A stretch of 64,000 bases of DNA, taken from positions 9,677,193 to 9,741,192 of the forward strand of contig JAGTTD010000009.1 in assembly GCA_018398585.1 (NCBI GenBank). The letters run 5' to 3'. The notes beneath the pieces were generated by a model. It was not told where the DNA came from and did no database searches. It saw only the letters and a list, made by a program, of their open reading frames with translations. The DNA is from Simmondsia chinensis (taxonomy: Eukaryota > Streptophyta > Magnoliopsida > Caryophyllales > Simmondsiaceae). Below, one piece after another: positions 45,991 to 58,270 of this stretch (positions are counted from its first letter, which is position 1; the number at the start of each line of letters is the position of its first letter). A program made the translations under genes and the position numbers.

Positions 45991-46229
45991 GCAGTCTTAA
46001 GAGTAGGAGATGTTAGCTTATTATTTAGTGGGAGAGTTTTGTTTTTTAGAGGAATGTTTATTTGCACATACATTGCGCAAGAATTTGATTTATGCGTATT
46101 ATTTAATGGATAATTGTTATTCAGTTAAATTTGGTCGTGAACCTCTGACAATGTGAAATAAATAGTTTTTTGGCAAGGTACATATGTTGACAGATTATTT
46201 ATATTATTTTCGATCAAAACTCTGATATA

Positions 46230-46860
46230 TGTTTAAATGAATTTAACACAAGCTCACTTGCTCAATCTCTTAAAAGAGAAAACACCTGAAAGGGATAATG
46301 CCTACACATGGCACCAACATTTAGGTTACATTCATTTGAATAGAATCCAAAGACTGTTGAAAGATGGACTAATAGAGGCTTTGGACTTGAAGTGATTACC
46401 AGTTTGCGAACCCTGCATTGAAGGAAAGATAACCAGGTCCATCTTTAAGAGTAAAGGCAACAGGGTTGGTTACTTACTTGAGCTGGTTCACACAAATGTG
46501 TGTGGACTAATGAATGTTTAGGTTGGGGGGGGGGGGGGGTGTTATGAGTACTTCATCACATTTTCTAATGATTACTCAAGGTATGGATATGTTTATCAAA
46601 TGAGACATACGCCAGATTCTTTTGAAAAGTTTAAAGAGTACAAAGTAGAAGTTGAAAGTAGTTAGTGAACAAGTTAGGTCGCTTTGATCAGATCAATGTA
46701 GAGAATATCTTTCGGTTGAGTTTCTGGATTTCCTAACCGCAAATGGGATGGGATCTCAGCTTTATGTTCCGGGTGCACCGTAGTGAAATAGTGTTGCAGA
46801 AAGAAGGAACATGACATTGTTAAAGATGGTGGGGTCCATGCTGAGTCATTCTACTTTATG
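46230..46860 (+). pseudogene. Element D integrase
   Basis: GAG-pre-integrase zinc finger WHQHLGYIHLNRI...VCEPCIEGK (HHCC kept), then LVHTNVCGLMNV, where the usual first catalytic Asp (HTDVCG) is Asn, then SNDYSRYGYVYQM and a decayed end with LDFLTANGM and SVAERRNMTLLKMV. A run of 15 G (46525-46539) lies in the middle. Confidence 0.8.
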
Positions 46861-46984
46861 AATCTCTTTTGGGGTAATCCTAAGGGAACAAGGGGGTAGT
46901 CTAGTCTATAGTCCTTTTATTCAAAAGGTTTTCTTATATATGGAAATGCAAAATGTTTTAAGAATAGTTTTGTAGCAGATTACA

Positions 46985-47315
46985 AAAATAAAAGCAAAGT
47001 AGTGTTAGAAGAAATTTAAGAAAATAAAGCTAATTTTGAATAACTAGGGATAAGTAGGGACACAGTGGATGCATTAGATGCACCTACTGATAGGTTCGAG
47101 AATGTTCCAGATACACGAAAGCCTAGGCGTAGTGGGAGGACAGTTAGGGCACCTAATAAGTTCATGGCGGGAGCCTTAATGGTTGACTGTGACAATGAAT
47201 CTACTCCTCTCAACTACAATGAGGCAATTAAAGACTAGAGTGCAGAACAAAGGGTCTTAGCAAAGAATTAGAAGATAAGATCTATGTATTCCAATCAATT
47301 CTGGGATCTTGTAGA
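46985..47315 (+). pseudogene. Element D reverse transcriptase, start
   Basis: Reads KPRRSGRTVRAPNKFM, then STPLNYNEAIKD and SMYSNQFWDLVD, the usual start of copia RVT_2. It ends at GTAGA (47311-47315), the target duplication of E; the frame resumes at 51155 as LVEAPIG.MPIGCK. Confidence 0.85.
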
Positions 47316-47594
47316 TGTCATGCGCATGACATTTTTTGAGCGAGGACTTAGCAGTTAGGTTCAAGCTCCGTGTAAATGGAGAAGGATGCTTAGTGCATGG
47401 GTTATGACATTCTTAGAGAAGGCTCGACAATTGATGGTTATAGCTTAGATTGTCAAACAATATGTAGTAGAGTAATTGGTACAAGTTACTTAGAGCGGTT
47501 GACATGGAGCTTGACGTTGGAGGTTCATACAGTGATCTGGCCCGACTCTGGAATTCCATCCCTGAGGACATGGATAATTCGAAGGAGAAGGGAA

Positions 47595-50305
47595 TGTCAT
47601 GTGCATGACATTTTGGGAGTTAGGACTTAGCAGTGGGGTTCAAGGTCCGGGTAAATGGGGAAAGATGCCGAGCGCATGGGTGCACACATGATGCGCATGA
47701 CGCGCAAGATTACGCAAGACTTGGGCTTGGCTAGATAAGCGCAAAGCATGGCATGTGGGGCTTATGTCAGGGCTCGTGCCATAGGAGTGAGGTCCCGTGT
47801 CCCAGTTAGGGCCTGTCAGCTGCTAGCGTCATAGTAAGAGATGATTGGTCAACGCCTGTGAGAGTGTCAAGGTCACAACAAAGGCCCAGTAGTTCCCAGT
47901 TCTCTACCTCACTATCAGCAACCTTCCTGTCACCAACAGGGCACTGTAGTAGTCCCTTGGGTTAGTTTCCAACTAACCCCAGATGTTACCAAAAGATTCC
48001 AGAAGCTTCTGGAAGCTTCTAGAACGTTCCATAAGCATCTACCAGCCGTGCCCTTAGTTATTTTCTTCATTTAGTTAGTTTCTTGTATTTTTGACGTATA
48101 AATAGTTGTTGTAAGCTAATGCAGACATTGCATATGCGTTAGCAAGTGCAATAGTCGTACCAAGTAATATAGAAGTGAGTAGAGTATCGTTCCCACAAGG
48201 ATTGCATTGAGTGAATATCAAAATTAGTAGCTTCAATGCTATTTGAAAGACCAAAAAATTTAGGAATTGGATATGAAATAAAGTAAATAAAATAAAAAGA
48301 AATAAGTGTAAAAAAGAGATTAGAGAGAGTGTTGATTTTTCTTGTTTTATTTAGTTTATAAAGTCTAAGGCATCCGATTTCACCTTAGTTGAATCAATAC
48401 GCCTTTTTATTCTCGATATTCAAGTTGTTATTCTGTGTTGATGGTTGACAATCCTAATTTACTAAATATTCTCTCTCGAGCAACATTTAGCATACTCTTT
48501 AACATATTAATCCATCACTCTCGTGCATGAATTTAAATAAGAAAAGAGCTTTAAAAGCTCTATGATTTTCCTTTGAAAACCACACAAATCGCGTTAATTT
48601 CTCTCGACCATTCGCCTAATTTGTGGTGCTTATCACCTCAGCAATCATTATAAATCTCCTCTCGGACTCATTATGAATCATTACAGGCTTTAAATGGTGA
48701 TCAAGCATTTAAAACTCATGAAGAACAATGATAAACACTTCAACAACACAATAACATGAACATTGAATACGTTGAATTAAAAATAAGCATATATTACAAC
48801 TTAGGCTACATTGTAGCCTTAGATTAACAAAATTAGCTCATGATAAACTTGATATTAAACATTATAAATGCAAAATTCATGAACTTATGAAAGAAAAAGG
48901 ATGGAAAGACCTAAAAATACAAAATTACAAACCAAACTTTCTTCCACTCGATTTTTCCCTTCTAATCTCAACCAAATCTTGTGATTTTTGGTTTTGAAAT
49001 CTGATATCTAAACACCCCCACACCATCCTTTATTTATAATAGTTGATTTGGGATAAAACAATTGCAAAAAAGCTCAACAAAAATGCTCCTTATTGGTCGT
49101 ACATGGTGGCTGCCGCAGGATGATGCTGAAGCTCTGTTCTTGCTCCTTTTTCTTCAATTTGTTTTGCATTCCACCGTCAAATATCTGCTCAAAATCATAA
49201 TAGTTGCATGTAATATAAGGTTTATACAATGAATTTGTGCTAAAATATTGCATACTGTAGCCGCCACAAGTGGAGAAAGTAAGCAAGTTGTGCACAGATT
49301 TCATATTTTCTGCAGCTGCAAGTGGTGTTCTTCACCATTTTTTCCTTTTTTTTTTTTCTGTACTCCACCGCCCCAATCTTGCAAAATATGTCTTAATACA
49401 TATAAAATTATGTTTATAAAATGAATTTGGGTAAAAAGCATTAAGTGTTTGATGCAAAAATGAAGCTAGAATCTGATTGCACCACACCCTGCTACTGCCG
49501 CCCGGATTCTGCAATGCTTCTTCAACTCGATTGTTTTCAATTTTTTCTTGTTGTGCACCGCCAAAAATTAGATTCAACATCAACTAGGACATGTTAATGA
49601 AGTGTTGAAGGAGTTCTTTCATCTTATTTGTCCATTTTTCAACCCAAAATTGCAAGTTGAAATGGATTGGTTGAGCTAGTCGCACTTCTTTGTTCTTGCT
49701 GTTCTTTGGCTGAATTCCTTCAGATTTTTGAGCTTTGCATTACCTAAATTAAAAGCTTACACAAACTTGGACATTTTAATGTATTGTTTAATCCATCCTT
49801 GCACTTGATTTGTGCATTTTGCCACCTATTTTTACAAGTTGAATTGAATTGTGCATGAACTTGTTGGGATCTTACATTAGCTATGTTAATTGTTATGTTT
49901 TGCCCATTTTTTGCTTTGGTTTGGTGTATCTTGCTTTTGCTTGTTGATGTTAAGGAAAAAACCTAGCAAGATTTAGCATAAAACAAGTGTTTTTTTGCAA
50001 GAAAATGGCAATATGAGCGAAAAGAGCAAAATCGAGCAAAAGCGATAAAAATTTGATGTAAAATATTTAAAAAAATATTAAAATAATATAAAAAATTATA
50101 TACTAATTTAGACTTATTATAAGCAATGCAATGATCATCCAATTGAATTTTAATGAAATATTAATACTTTTCTCGACCAAATATTCCCTTTATTCTCTTC
50201 TCATCTTAACTCTCTTTCTTCCTCATCTCATATTTTTTCTCACTTATCTCTCTTATCTAAACTCTAAACATTTATCTTCCTGTCAACAACCCGAGAGTTG
50301 TGACA
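47595..50305 (+). repeat. Element E LTR, split by G1
   Basis: Starts TGTCATGTGCATGACATT and ends GAGTTGTGACA. TATA box TATAAATA at 48097-48104. The LTR continues at 50125 with a CT-rich region to the primer site. Confidence 0.75.
48117..50119 (-). mobile_element. Solo LTR G1 of Athila-like family
   Basis: Perfect 5 bp duplication TAAGC (48112-48116 and 50120-50124). On the minus strand the LTR runs from TAATAAGTCTAAAT-type start (usual TGATAAGTC) to ...GCATTA, the terminal CA mutated. About 2.0 kb; homologous to 1-1444 and to the G2 LTRs. TATA box (minus) at 49031-49038. No internal sequence remains, so the element was lost by recombination between its LTRs. Small frames inside (for example 49074-49304) are not genes. 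Confidence 0.92.
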
Positions 50306-51154
50306 TATGGTATCAGAGCCTCATCACAAATCCTTAGGTTTGTGAAATTCGGTATCATAGTCCTTTCAATCGGGAATGTTGCTAAACACCGTACTACCCT
50401 TGCCATGACTTCATGGGGAGAGATTGTTTTGTTCACTTTAGTGGTTTGCTGATACAGAGGAGCAAGAACGGACTAACATGAGTTTTATATTCTCCCAGGA
50501 AGAATTTTGATCTTCCCAAGAGAAACTTCTGCTATCTCAAGATAAACTTCAATCCTCTCTTGATTCAATTGTGGAAATACTGAACCGATTGGTATGAAGC
50601 TACTAGAAGCACCCTGAACATGACCCTGACATTACCCTTGATAGCGTGGCCAATGGCAAGACAATAGCAATGGGTTCAAAATTGAAGAGATGTTGGCAAT
50701 TGATCGAGTACCAAAATGTTCACCATAATCTTAAGAATTGAGTTGTGATGTGGCGGACAATCGGTTAAGCCACCCACTGTTGAGGAATCGCATTATTCGT
50801 GGCGGTTGGGTAATAGTGATCAAGATACATGGTAGAGGGCAACGTAGCATAAGCGTTATGATCCGTGTAATGAACTGTCCACTGAAGAATCGATCAGCAT
50901 AGCGACAACGTGGTAGTCCACGATGTAACAATGTTAGTGTTATGTGGAAGAAACCAGCACAGCAACAGCACAATGGTTCATAAAGAAGAACGGCAATTCA
51001 TGGTAAGGCACCAGCAACTAGTCGCTTTGGAAAATGTGGTTGAGTTTGCTGTGCTGAGATTGAAATTACACGTGAGGGATTCAACAGAAAGGCCAAGAAG
51101 ACGTGAGTATGAGGACTTTTTCCTAGAACCAGGATTGGTACAAGACTGCATTTA
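50306..51154 (+). other. Element E primer site and 5' internal region
   Basis: After the primer site (TGGTATCAGAGCC) no clear gag motif is seen. An 81-codon frame (50910-51155) runs to the joint and could be a gag remnant; I cannot identify it. Confidence 0.4.
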
Positions 51155-51975
51155 GTAGAGGCGCCTATTGGCATTATGCCTATTGGATGTAAATAGGTCT
51201 ACAAGAGGAAAAGAGGAGTGGGCGGGAGGTAGAAACCTTCAAGGCAAGGATGGTTGCTAAGAGTTGTACACAAAAGGAAGGAATCTATAATGATGTGACC
51301 TTCTTAATAGTAACCATGCATATGTCCATTGGTAAAAACATCTATCTGGTGCAATTGGATGGTTTCATTGGTAAAAATCAGGGGCATAGGGTATGCAAAC
51401 TGAAGAAGTCCATATATGGACTGAACTAAGCATCAGGCTCATGAAATATTCGATTTAATGAAGCAATTAAGTCTTATGGTTTTGAGCAATTGGTTGACAA
51501 ACCATGCGTGTACAAATGACATCAAGAAAAAGTAGTGTCTTTCTTAGTATTGTATGTCGATGCTATACTACTCATTGGGAATGATGGAGGGGTGTTATAA
51601 AGCGTAAAGATTTGGTTGTTGAGTCAGTTCAGTATGAAGAATTAGAGATTATATGTTGGTCTTTCATTGTGACGAGCTGGTTCCAGTTGGCTATACTAAT
51701 TTGGACTTCTAGTTCGATAGCAATGTCAGACGTTCGACATTTAGGCTCATCTTTACGCTTGGAGTAGGAACCATTAGTGGGAGGAGTGTCATGCAGTCTT
51801 GTATTGCTGACATCACCCTAGAAGCTAAATACTTTGCAACTTTAGAAGCTGCAATAAGGCATGTTAGTTCAGTAGTGCAATTGACTTTTCTAAGACATTG
51901 GTTTTGTAGACCTCTGAACCATATATAGAAGGGATAACTATAAATTTTGTAACAAGTTAGATTTACGACAAGTGG
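51155..51975 (+). pseudogene. Element D reverse transcriptase and RNase H, rest
   Basis: Resumes LVEAPIGIMPIGCK, then ETFKARMVAKSCTQKEGI, IYLVQLDGFIGKNQGHRVCK, KKSIYGLN.ASGS and LVLYVDAILLIGND, where the catalytic YVDD is YVDA. RNase H end: RRSTFRLIFTLGVGTISG and SCIADITLEAKYFATLEAA. A stretch near 51600-51670 is scrambled. It ends just before the purine tract. Confidence 0.85.
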
Positions 51976-51980
51976 GAGAT

Positions 51981-53698
51981 TGTTCAGATTAGTGTCCTAA
52001 AATTCAGATTTATCCTACAAATGTTATTTTATTAAAGAATAAAATTGAAGTCCTAGTCGCTTCCTTGATAAATTTGTGTAACTGAGCATATATATACTTT
52101 ATGTGATTTTTTTTTGGTAACATCTATGAGATGGGTGTAGTCCTCAGACTATAATTTACATGTTTGTTCTAAGTAGTGTATTAGATTAACCCATGGATAG
52201 ACTTGGAATGAATGGCATGGATTGCTGTTTGAAAAAACTTATAGTCAAAGGCAAGTTTGGACCACTTGTATGCTATGACTATAATATGAAACTTTAGATG
52301 ACTTGTCTTGGTTATGTGGATGGAGATCCAGAAGTGTTAGATTGTTGTGTTTGTTTCTAAGCTACTTTCGGAGATGAGTCGTGTTGTACTATTTGAACGA
52401 CGACTCTAAATCCTAAGAGTATTCTAGACTTGGGCATGGAATGTTAGTTACTTTGGTATACTCTAAGTAAGGTCTAAACAAATGACTGAATTTTCATGTA
52501 CACTGGGCAGCAGCATGAAGTGTGACAAGGATACAGTATTCAATATGGAATCTATAATCTCTTATAAGGTACATATATCCCCTTAGTTGGTTCTTAAGTA
52601 TTTGAATAGTTCGGAATCTTTGGCCAAAGTGTTCCAGGTGTTTGACATTTGAAATTTATGATGTGAATATGTTCAAGTATAAATGAATTATTCTGCGAAG
52701 GGCGAGTCGGTAACTAATGGATAAGTTATGAGAAGAATAATGATAGTAGTTATATTTATTCTTTTTCATGGACATCTAGTGGAGGGGTTGTCGTCATGAA
52801 TATAGTCCCTGCTGTTTTTGTTGCCATTTGAAAAATATTAAAGAATTCACTAGAAGCGTAAATTTTATTTTTCCAAACATTATTCATGAGATGAATAAAA
52901 CTTAAAAATTATAAAACAAAATAATTTTTGAAAATTATTATAAGATAAATTTTTACATGTGGGAAACAAAGGAAAAAAAAATTTGCAAAATTTTGAACAC
53001 AAGGGTCAACCTGTGTGCTCGCGGATGTACCAACCAGCATGTGACGCAGGTTGCATGTTGGGCGATCCTAAGGGAGGGATCTGCGCCTTCGAGTGCATAC
53101 CAATCTCCACGCAACATGTGGGACGCGTTTTGAAAACAAAAGGGTGCGATTTTGAGCTAGGTAAAATGGGGTGTTTTAACTTTATTCTTACGATGTGTTT
53201 TGTTTTAAATATTTGCATCCCACATCGAAATTTCAGTAGTTTTTTGCTTCGGCGTACTACTATGAATAAAGAAACCTATTTCTTGGCTTGGCATACAATT
53301 AAAAATTAAGAGTTTTTGAAAGTACTAACTTTCACGGACCTAATTGGAAAGAAAACTTTCGGTTGAAAATTTTTCTTTCCTTAATTTAATAGTTTTTGGC
53401 ACCCACTCTTCGTGCGATTCAAAGTCATTGTGTAGACAGTAGCTGGGTCTCAGTGTTCTATCAATTTTCTCGAGTTTTTTTGAGTTCTTATTATTATGAT
53501 TTTCTTATGTTGGAGCAATTCTAGTCATGTCTTTCTTTCCTTGTCTTTTAACTATTTCACTTTTCTATTTATTTACAATATTCTTATTGTTATGAATGTA
53601 TTAGAGTAGAGGAGTGTAGAATAAAAATTAAGAATTTTAAGCCCTTCCATTGCGTTAACTTTATCAAAAAAGGAAAGTTTTGGAAATTTGTCCCTACA
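51981..53698 (+). repeat. Element D 3' LTR
   Basis: 1718 bp, TGTTCAGATTAGTGTCC to TTGTCCCTACA. It is about 270 bp shorter than the 5' LTR by several deletions. The TATA box is changed (TATGAATA, about 53261). Confidence 0.88.
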
Positions 53699-55867
53699 AT
53701 AGCCGAGATACGATTGTAATGTCTAGCATTGAGGACCTTCAACTCTCCCTTTAGCCGCTTCAGCTTCTGGGCGAGTTGATACTTAGGCAAACCCTTAATA
53801 CGAGACTCCCACATGCACTTCACTATAGGAAGAAACTCCTCATGGTTAGCCCAGAACTTACAGAACTTGAAAGGGAGCCGCGATGTCTGACGCTCTCCAA
53901 GCCCTCTAACTACAAATGAACAGTGGTTAGAAACCACCTTACGCTAAAGGAACTCAAATGATGAGGCCAAAAAGGCACATAGCCAACCCTCAATCACCAA
54001 ACACCAATCAAGACGACTTAGAATGAGGACATCCCATCGAATGTATTAGACCACGTGTAACATAGCCCAATATATGACAAGCAGTAAATGTAGCCTCATA
54101 AATGCAGTCTCGAAAGTCATCCATCTGTCATTAGGACTTATGATAGAATTAAAGCTTCCAAGGAGTATCCAAGACTCCTCTCGAAGACCCATGTTGGCTC
54201 CTCAATTATGACTCTAAAGCTTTCGACGTGGCCACGGCCCATCAAAGCCATAGGTAAATGTAGCAACAAAGCTGACATCCCTTAGGAAATAAGAAACCAT
54301 GTAAGCACGATACTAATCCCCACCTTGCACTCTCGTGACACGATTGATAGTAGGATCCCAAATGGCAATGATGCGGCACCAAGAACTTCACACCTCGTTG
54401 AGCATAAACTGCCACCCCTAAGCACAACGGGCAATAGCAGATTCAATATCAACTGACTTAGTTTTCATCTAAACCAAACTAAGGTGACTAGAAGAAATCC
54501 AGTCCCAAACGACATGAATAGAGTTGGGGTTATTAACCCCCTCACATTCCAACGGCCTATCATAGGAAACATAAAAACTAAGGAGGCCTAGGGCCCCCTC
54601 GAACACCATGAACCGCGGTTGAGTGCGCCAGATGACATCTAACAGGAGTAGGATGCATAACACTATAAGACATAGAAGTCTCACCCATAGGCTCCTTCGA
54701 TAAGAGAGCAAACCGATTCAACGACGCCACACTCAATATTACCTGTGTTGATAGGTTCTCAATACACACAGCATGCTCAATAATCTCAAAAAGAGCATCC
54801 TGACCCACCTCAATCTCGCAAAGAACAGTGGCATAGTCCAAATCCTCGGACAAGCTAGCACTCCCTTGAGCTTCAGTAGCAGGATCAGGGTAAGAGCAAG
54901 AAGGACGGACCTGCTAGCAGGGTGGACATGGCTCATCTCAGAATGAGGTGACTTCGCGGGGGAAACCAGGGTGGCTCCCCCTCTAGCCCCCATAGCTAGG
55001 CTGTTCGACAACGTAGCCATAGGTGTTAGTAGTTGTGGCATTCGTCGCCTTAAGGAGTGACTAGGCCCAAATTATGCCAAGCCTGGCCCACTGCGGGGCC
55101 TGAAGTAGAGCCCCAAGCTGGCCTGTGTGCTAGGCCCAGCCTAAAGTTGGGCATGGAACGGGAGCGGTGAGCGCCCCTCCCTCTCCCTTACAATGGGCCC
55201 AAAGTGGGCCGAGTGGGCCACTAGGGGCTGTGGGCCACCTCCAACTAAAGGTCCACTAGTAGCAACAGAGTGTGGGGCTACCCCCCCTCATTCCTCCCTC
55301 AATCATAGACCCTCCTATAACCCTATCCCCCAACAGAGCACTAGCAGTCGGCGGTGCCGCTCCAGCAGACACGGACACGACCTCGGGCGCCACCGCAAAA
55401 GGCCGCCCGCAACTCCATGGCCTTTTTTCTTGCCATAGTTCTACTTTTTCTTCCTTCCCACCCCCGATGCAACAATGTAGAGCCACCATGAGGACCAAAA
55501 GGCATCCAAGAGTGCCCAAAAACCAAACATGTTGCAAAACGCCTAGGCATAGCCTCATATGCCATACCAAGTTTGATCATAACACCATCAATATCAATAT
55601 AAGTCTCATTAAGGATTGGAGACTTAGCATCGACCTCCACACAGACCCGAATGTAACTGAGACTAGTACAGTCCGCCATCACCTTGTCCATGAACAAGAG
55701 AACCCCAATTGTGCTACATGTAACATCAATCTTAGGAGGCTTCGAAAGAGTAAGGGGAAGCCCTGAAATACAAACCCAAATAGGGGCTGTCAAAAAATTC
55801 TTCCAAGGTACAAGCCCCTCCTTCAAGAGTTGGAGGGACATGCATATGCCCTTGAAGAATGAATGAC
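53699..55867 (-). pseudogene. LINE-2 segment 2: endonuclease and ORF1 C-terminal part
   Basis: From the right: ORF1 (55341-55841 minus) with GLVPWKNFLTAPIWVCISGL and YIRVCVEVDAKSPIL, the second half of a DUF4283-like domain and its zinc-knuckle linker; a GC-rich linker (54900-55300); then endonuclease (54711 down to 53590) with GVNNPNSIHVVWDWI, FVATFTYGFDGPWPRR, ESWILLGSFNSIIS (usual GDFN) and VSNHCSFVVRGL (usual SDH). Plus-strand frames here are shadows. Confidence 0.82.
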
Positions 55868-57475
55868 AGATAAGTCTAATTTAGGATATAATTCTTCATA
55901 TTATTTTGGTTCATTTTCCAATCATTTTACCTCAAATTTGTATTGCTATTGCTCACTTTTGCTCTTATTGTTATTTCTATGCTGAAACACTCATTTTATG
56001 CTAAATTTTGCTATATTTTATCATCAAAATCAACAAGGGAATGCAAGATACATCAAACAAAAAGAAAAAAAAAGGGCTAAATCAATCAAAGTACCCGATT
56101 TTAATAAGGAATCCCCAAATACATGCACAATTCACTTCAAATTTCAAAAAGGGGTGGAAAAATGCACCAAATCAAGAACAAGGATGGATTAAACAATACA
56201 TTAACATATTTAGGTTGATGTCAAGGCTGATATTTGGGTAGCAAAAGCAGAAAAAAAAAAAAAATGTAGAAAAATAAGCAAGAACAACAAGCTGCAGATA
56301 ATGTACAACAAGCTTGAACAATTCATTTCAACTTGCAAATTTGGGTGGCAAAATGGAAAAATCAAGTGACAAAAACATCTTTTAAACTTCAAGAAAATGT
56401 TAAAATTTATGTAAATAATGATTTTGGACAGGCAAAGTAGCAAAAATCGGAAGAAATCGGCAAGTTTGTTGAACCCTGCGGGAATGGGCGGCAACGGCAG
56501 CACGGAGGTGCAATGAGCTTTAAGCTTGCAATATTTATCTTAAGTAATCCCAACCTCAAATGATATAAATAGGGATGCTTAGGATTTATTTTAGCATCAA
56601 TCTCATCCAACAAAAGACCAAATACAAAGTAGAAAAACTTAGGAAAATTCGGATAGAAGAGGAAAGGAGAGAAAAGAAAGAGTTTGGTTTGTAATTTTTC
56701 AATTTCAAGTACTTTTCTATCCTTTTCTTCTTTTATTTCATGGATTTTGTTTTATTTTTGCTTATATTACATATATAACGAACTAATTTGTCTTTCCAAG
56801 GCTACATGTAGCCTAAGTTGCAGTATACTCTGTTTTCTAATTCAGCGTATTTGAAGTTTGTTTATTATGCTGTTTGAGTGTTTAACATTGTTCCTCATTA
56901 GTTTTGCATGATTCATCACCTTTCAAGGCCTATAATAATTCATAACGAGTCTGAGAGGAGATTAATGATGAATACTAAAGTGATAAACACCGCAAATTGA
57001 GCGAATACTAGAGCGAATTGTTGGCCTTAAATGAAAACCATGGATCGTTAGAACTCGTTTCTTATTTCAATTCATGCAAGAGATTATATGTAAAAGAGCA
57101 TGCTAAATGTTTCTCGAGAGAGAATATTAAGTAAATTAGGATTTTCGACCATCAACACGTAATTATAACTTGAATATCGAGAATAGAAAAGCGTATTGAT
57201 GCAACCAGGTGAAATCGAATGCCTTGGATCTTACTAAATTATAAAAATCATCTAAAATCATTATACCTTTCATAAAATCAATAGCCATTTTTGTTCTTTT
57301 AATTTTGTTTTGTTTCATGTCAAAAACTTCAATTTTCGGTCTTTCAAATAATGCTAAAGCTACTAATTTCGGTACTCACACAATAATCAATCCTCGTGGG
57401 AATGATACTCTACTCACTCTATATTACTTGATATGACTTAGTGCACTTGCTATGCAAACATCAAGTAAAGCATCA
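55868..57475 (+). repeat. G2 5' LTR
   Basis: Starts AGATAAGTCTAATTTAG (usual TGATAAGTC, first base mutated) and ends AAAGCATCA. TATA box TATAAATA at 56564-56571. It matches the 3' LTR throughout, including the CTCGAGAGAGAATATTAAG-type segment. Confidence 0.9.
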
Positions 57476-57481
57476 AGTTTT

Positions 57482-57499
57482 TGGCACCATTGCCTGGGA
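57482..57499 (+). other. G2 primer-binding site, tRNA-Asp type
   Basis: TGGCACCATTGCCTGGGA, 15 of 18 identical to the tRNA-Asp-type site (TGGCGCCGTTGCCGGGGA) that is standard in Athila and Tat gypsy elements. Confidence 0.8.
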
Positions 57500-58270
57500 T
57501 TGCTCTTATTTGAGTGATATTGATACAAATAAGTTTTAGCACTAATTTGAAGTTATAAATTTATTTTAGTTTGAAGAACAAATTTCTTTTCTTTCATTTA
57601 TTTCATTCCCTTTATTTTATTTGTAAAGTTATTTTTACTTGAAAAATTTGGATAGCACTGCCCTAAAATTGTGTTTTTGTCAAGTTTGTGGTATTTTGTT
57701 GTATTTTCTCTTTATTTATAGCTTTATTTTACTTATACATTCGCTTTATTAAAGCTTTGAAAGTTAAAATTGTTATTTTTAAGATTTTCAAAACATCAGT
57801 GTTACTAACCCCCTCCCCCCTTCCCTTTTTTTCCTTTTAAAATTTGGTTTTTCTTAAGTTTTAATATTAGATTGTTATATTTTTAAGTTTTCTTATTAGT
57901 TTTGTTTATTTTTTATTTTTTAATACAACGAATTAGGTTTTTCAAAGTTAAGTTTGTATTTTTTTTGAGCTTTTCGAAACATTAGTGTTACTACACCCCC
58001 TTAAGATTTGCATTTTATTAATGTATTTTGGTACTTTTTCATTATTTTTATCTTTCTTCTAACTTTTAAGTTTATATTTCATATATTATATGTTAAGATT
58101 GTAATAAAAAAAATTATTATTGTTCGATTTTGACAAAAACATTTTGCTGAAGGTGGTGGCTTGCAACAACTATATGAGACCTCAATATCAAGCTGTACCA
58201 AGGTGACCACTGGGAATTCATGAAATTAATGTGTTATCTGCTCAACTCTTAACAACTGGATAACATTATA
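57500..58270 (+). other. G2 leader, non-coding
   Basis: Very T-rich sequence with homopolymer runs and a short CCCCTCCCCCCTTCCC stretch near 57811. No frame longer than a few tens of codons. Corresponds to the leader and lost N-terminal gag. Confidence 0.5.

Larger units (their letters stand above)
47316..51154 (+). mobile_element. Rearranged LTR element E (permuted order), interrupted by solo LTR G1
   Basis: Flanked by GTAGA on both sides (47311-47315, 51155-51159). Order: an LTR-start fragment (47316-47402, TGTCATGCGCATGACA), an internal 3' end with a purine tract (to 47594, GAAGGAGAAGGGAA), a whole LTR (47595-50305, of which 48117-50124 is G1 plus its target duplicate, leaving about 700 bp), a primer site (50308-50320, TGGTATCAGAGCC), then an internal 5' end (to 51154). 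There is no 3' LTR at the right end. The order is that of a circularly permuted or recombined element. Interior translations hint at gypsy (PEDMDNSKEKG before the purine tract). Confidence 0.7.
37473..53698 (+). mobile_element. Ty1/copia element D, with nested C and E
   Basis: 5' LTR 37473-39461, 3' LTR 51981-53698. Primer site 39464-39474 (TGGTGTCAGAG, initiator-Met type); purine tract 51970-51980 (AAGTGGGAGAT). Order of domains is Gag, zinc knuckle, protease, integrase, RT, RNase H, the copia order with integrase before RT. Coding parts are 45068-47315 and 51155-51975. C sits in the leader and E in the RT. Without nested DNA the element is about 8.1 kb. Target duplication is unclear (ACTCT versus ATAGC), but LINE-1 homology confirms that it interrupts LINE-2. 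Confidence 0.9.

Noticed and set aside
49074..49583. Two minus-strand frames of 76 and 83 codons
   Set aside because: They lie within solo LTR G1 and have no counterpart in the other LTR copies.
55272..55766. 164-codon plus-strand frame
   Set aside because: It is a shadow of LINE-2 ORF1, whose DUF4283-like blocks read on the minus strand.
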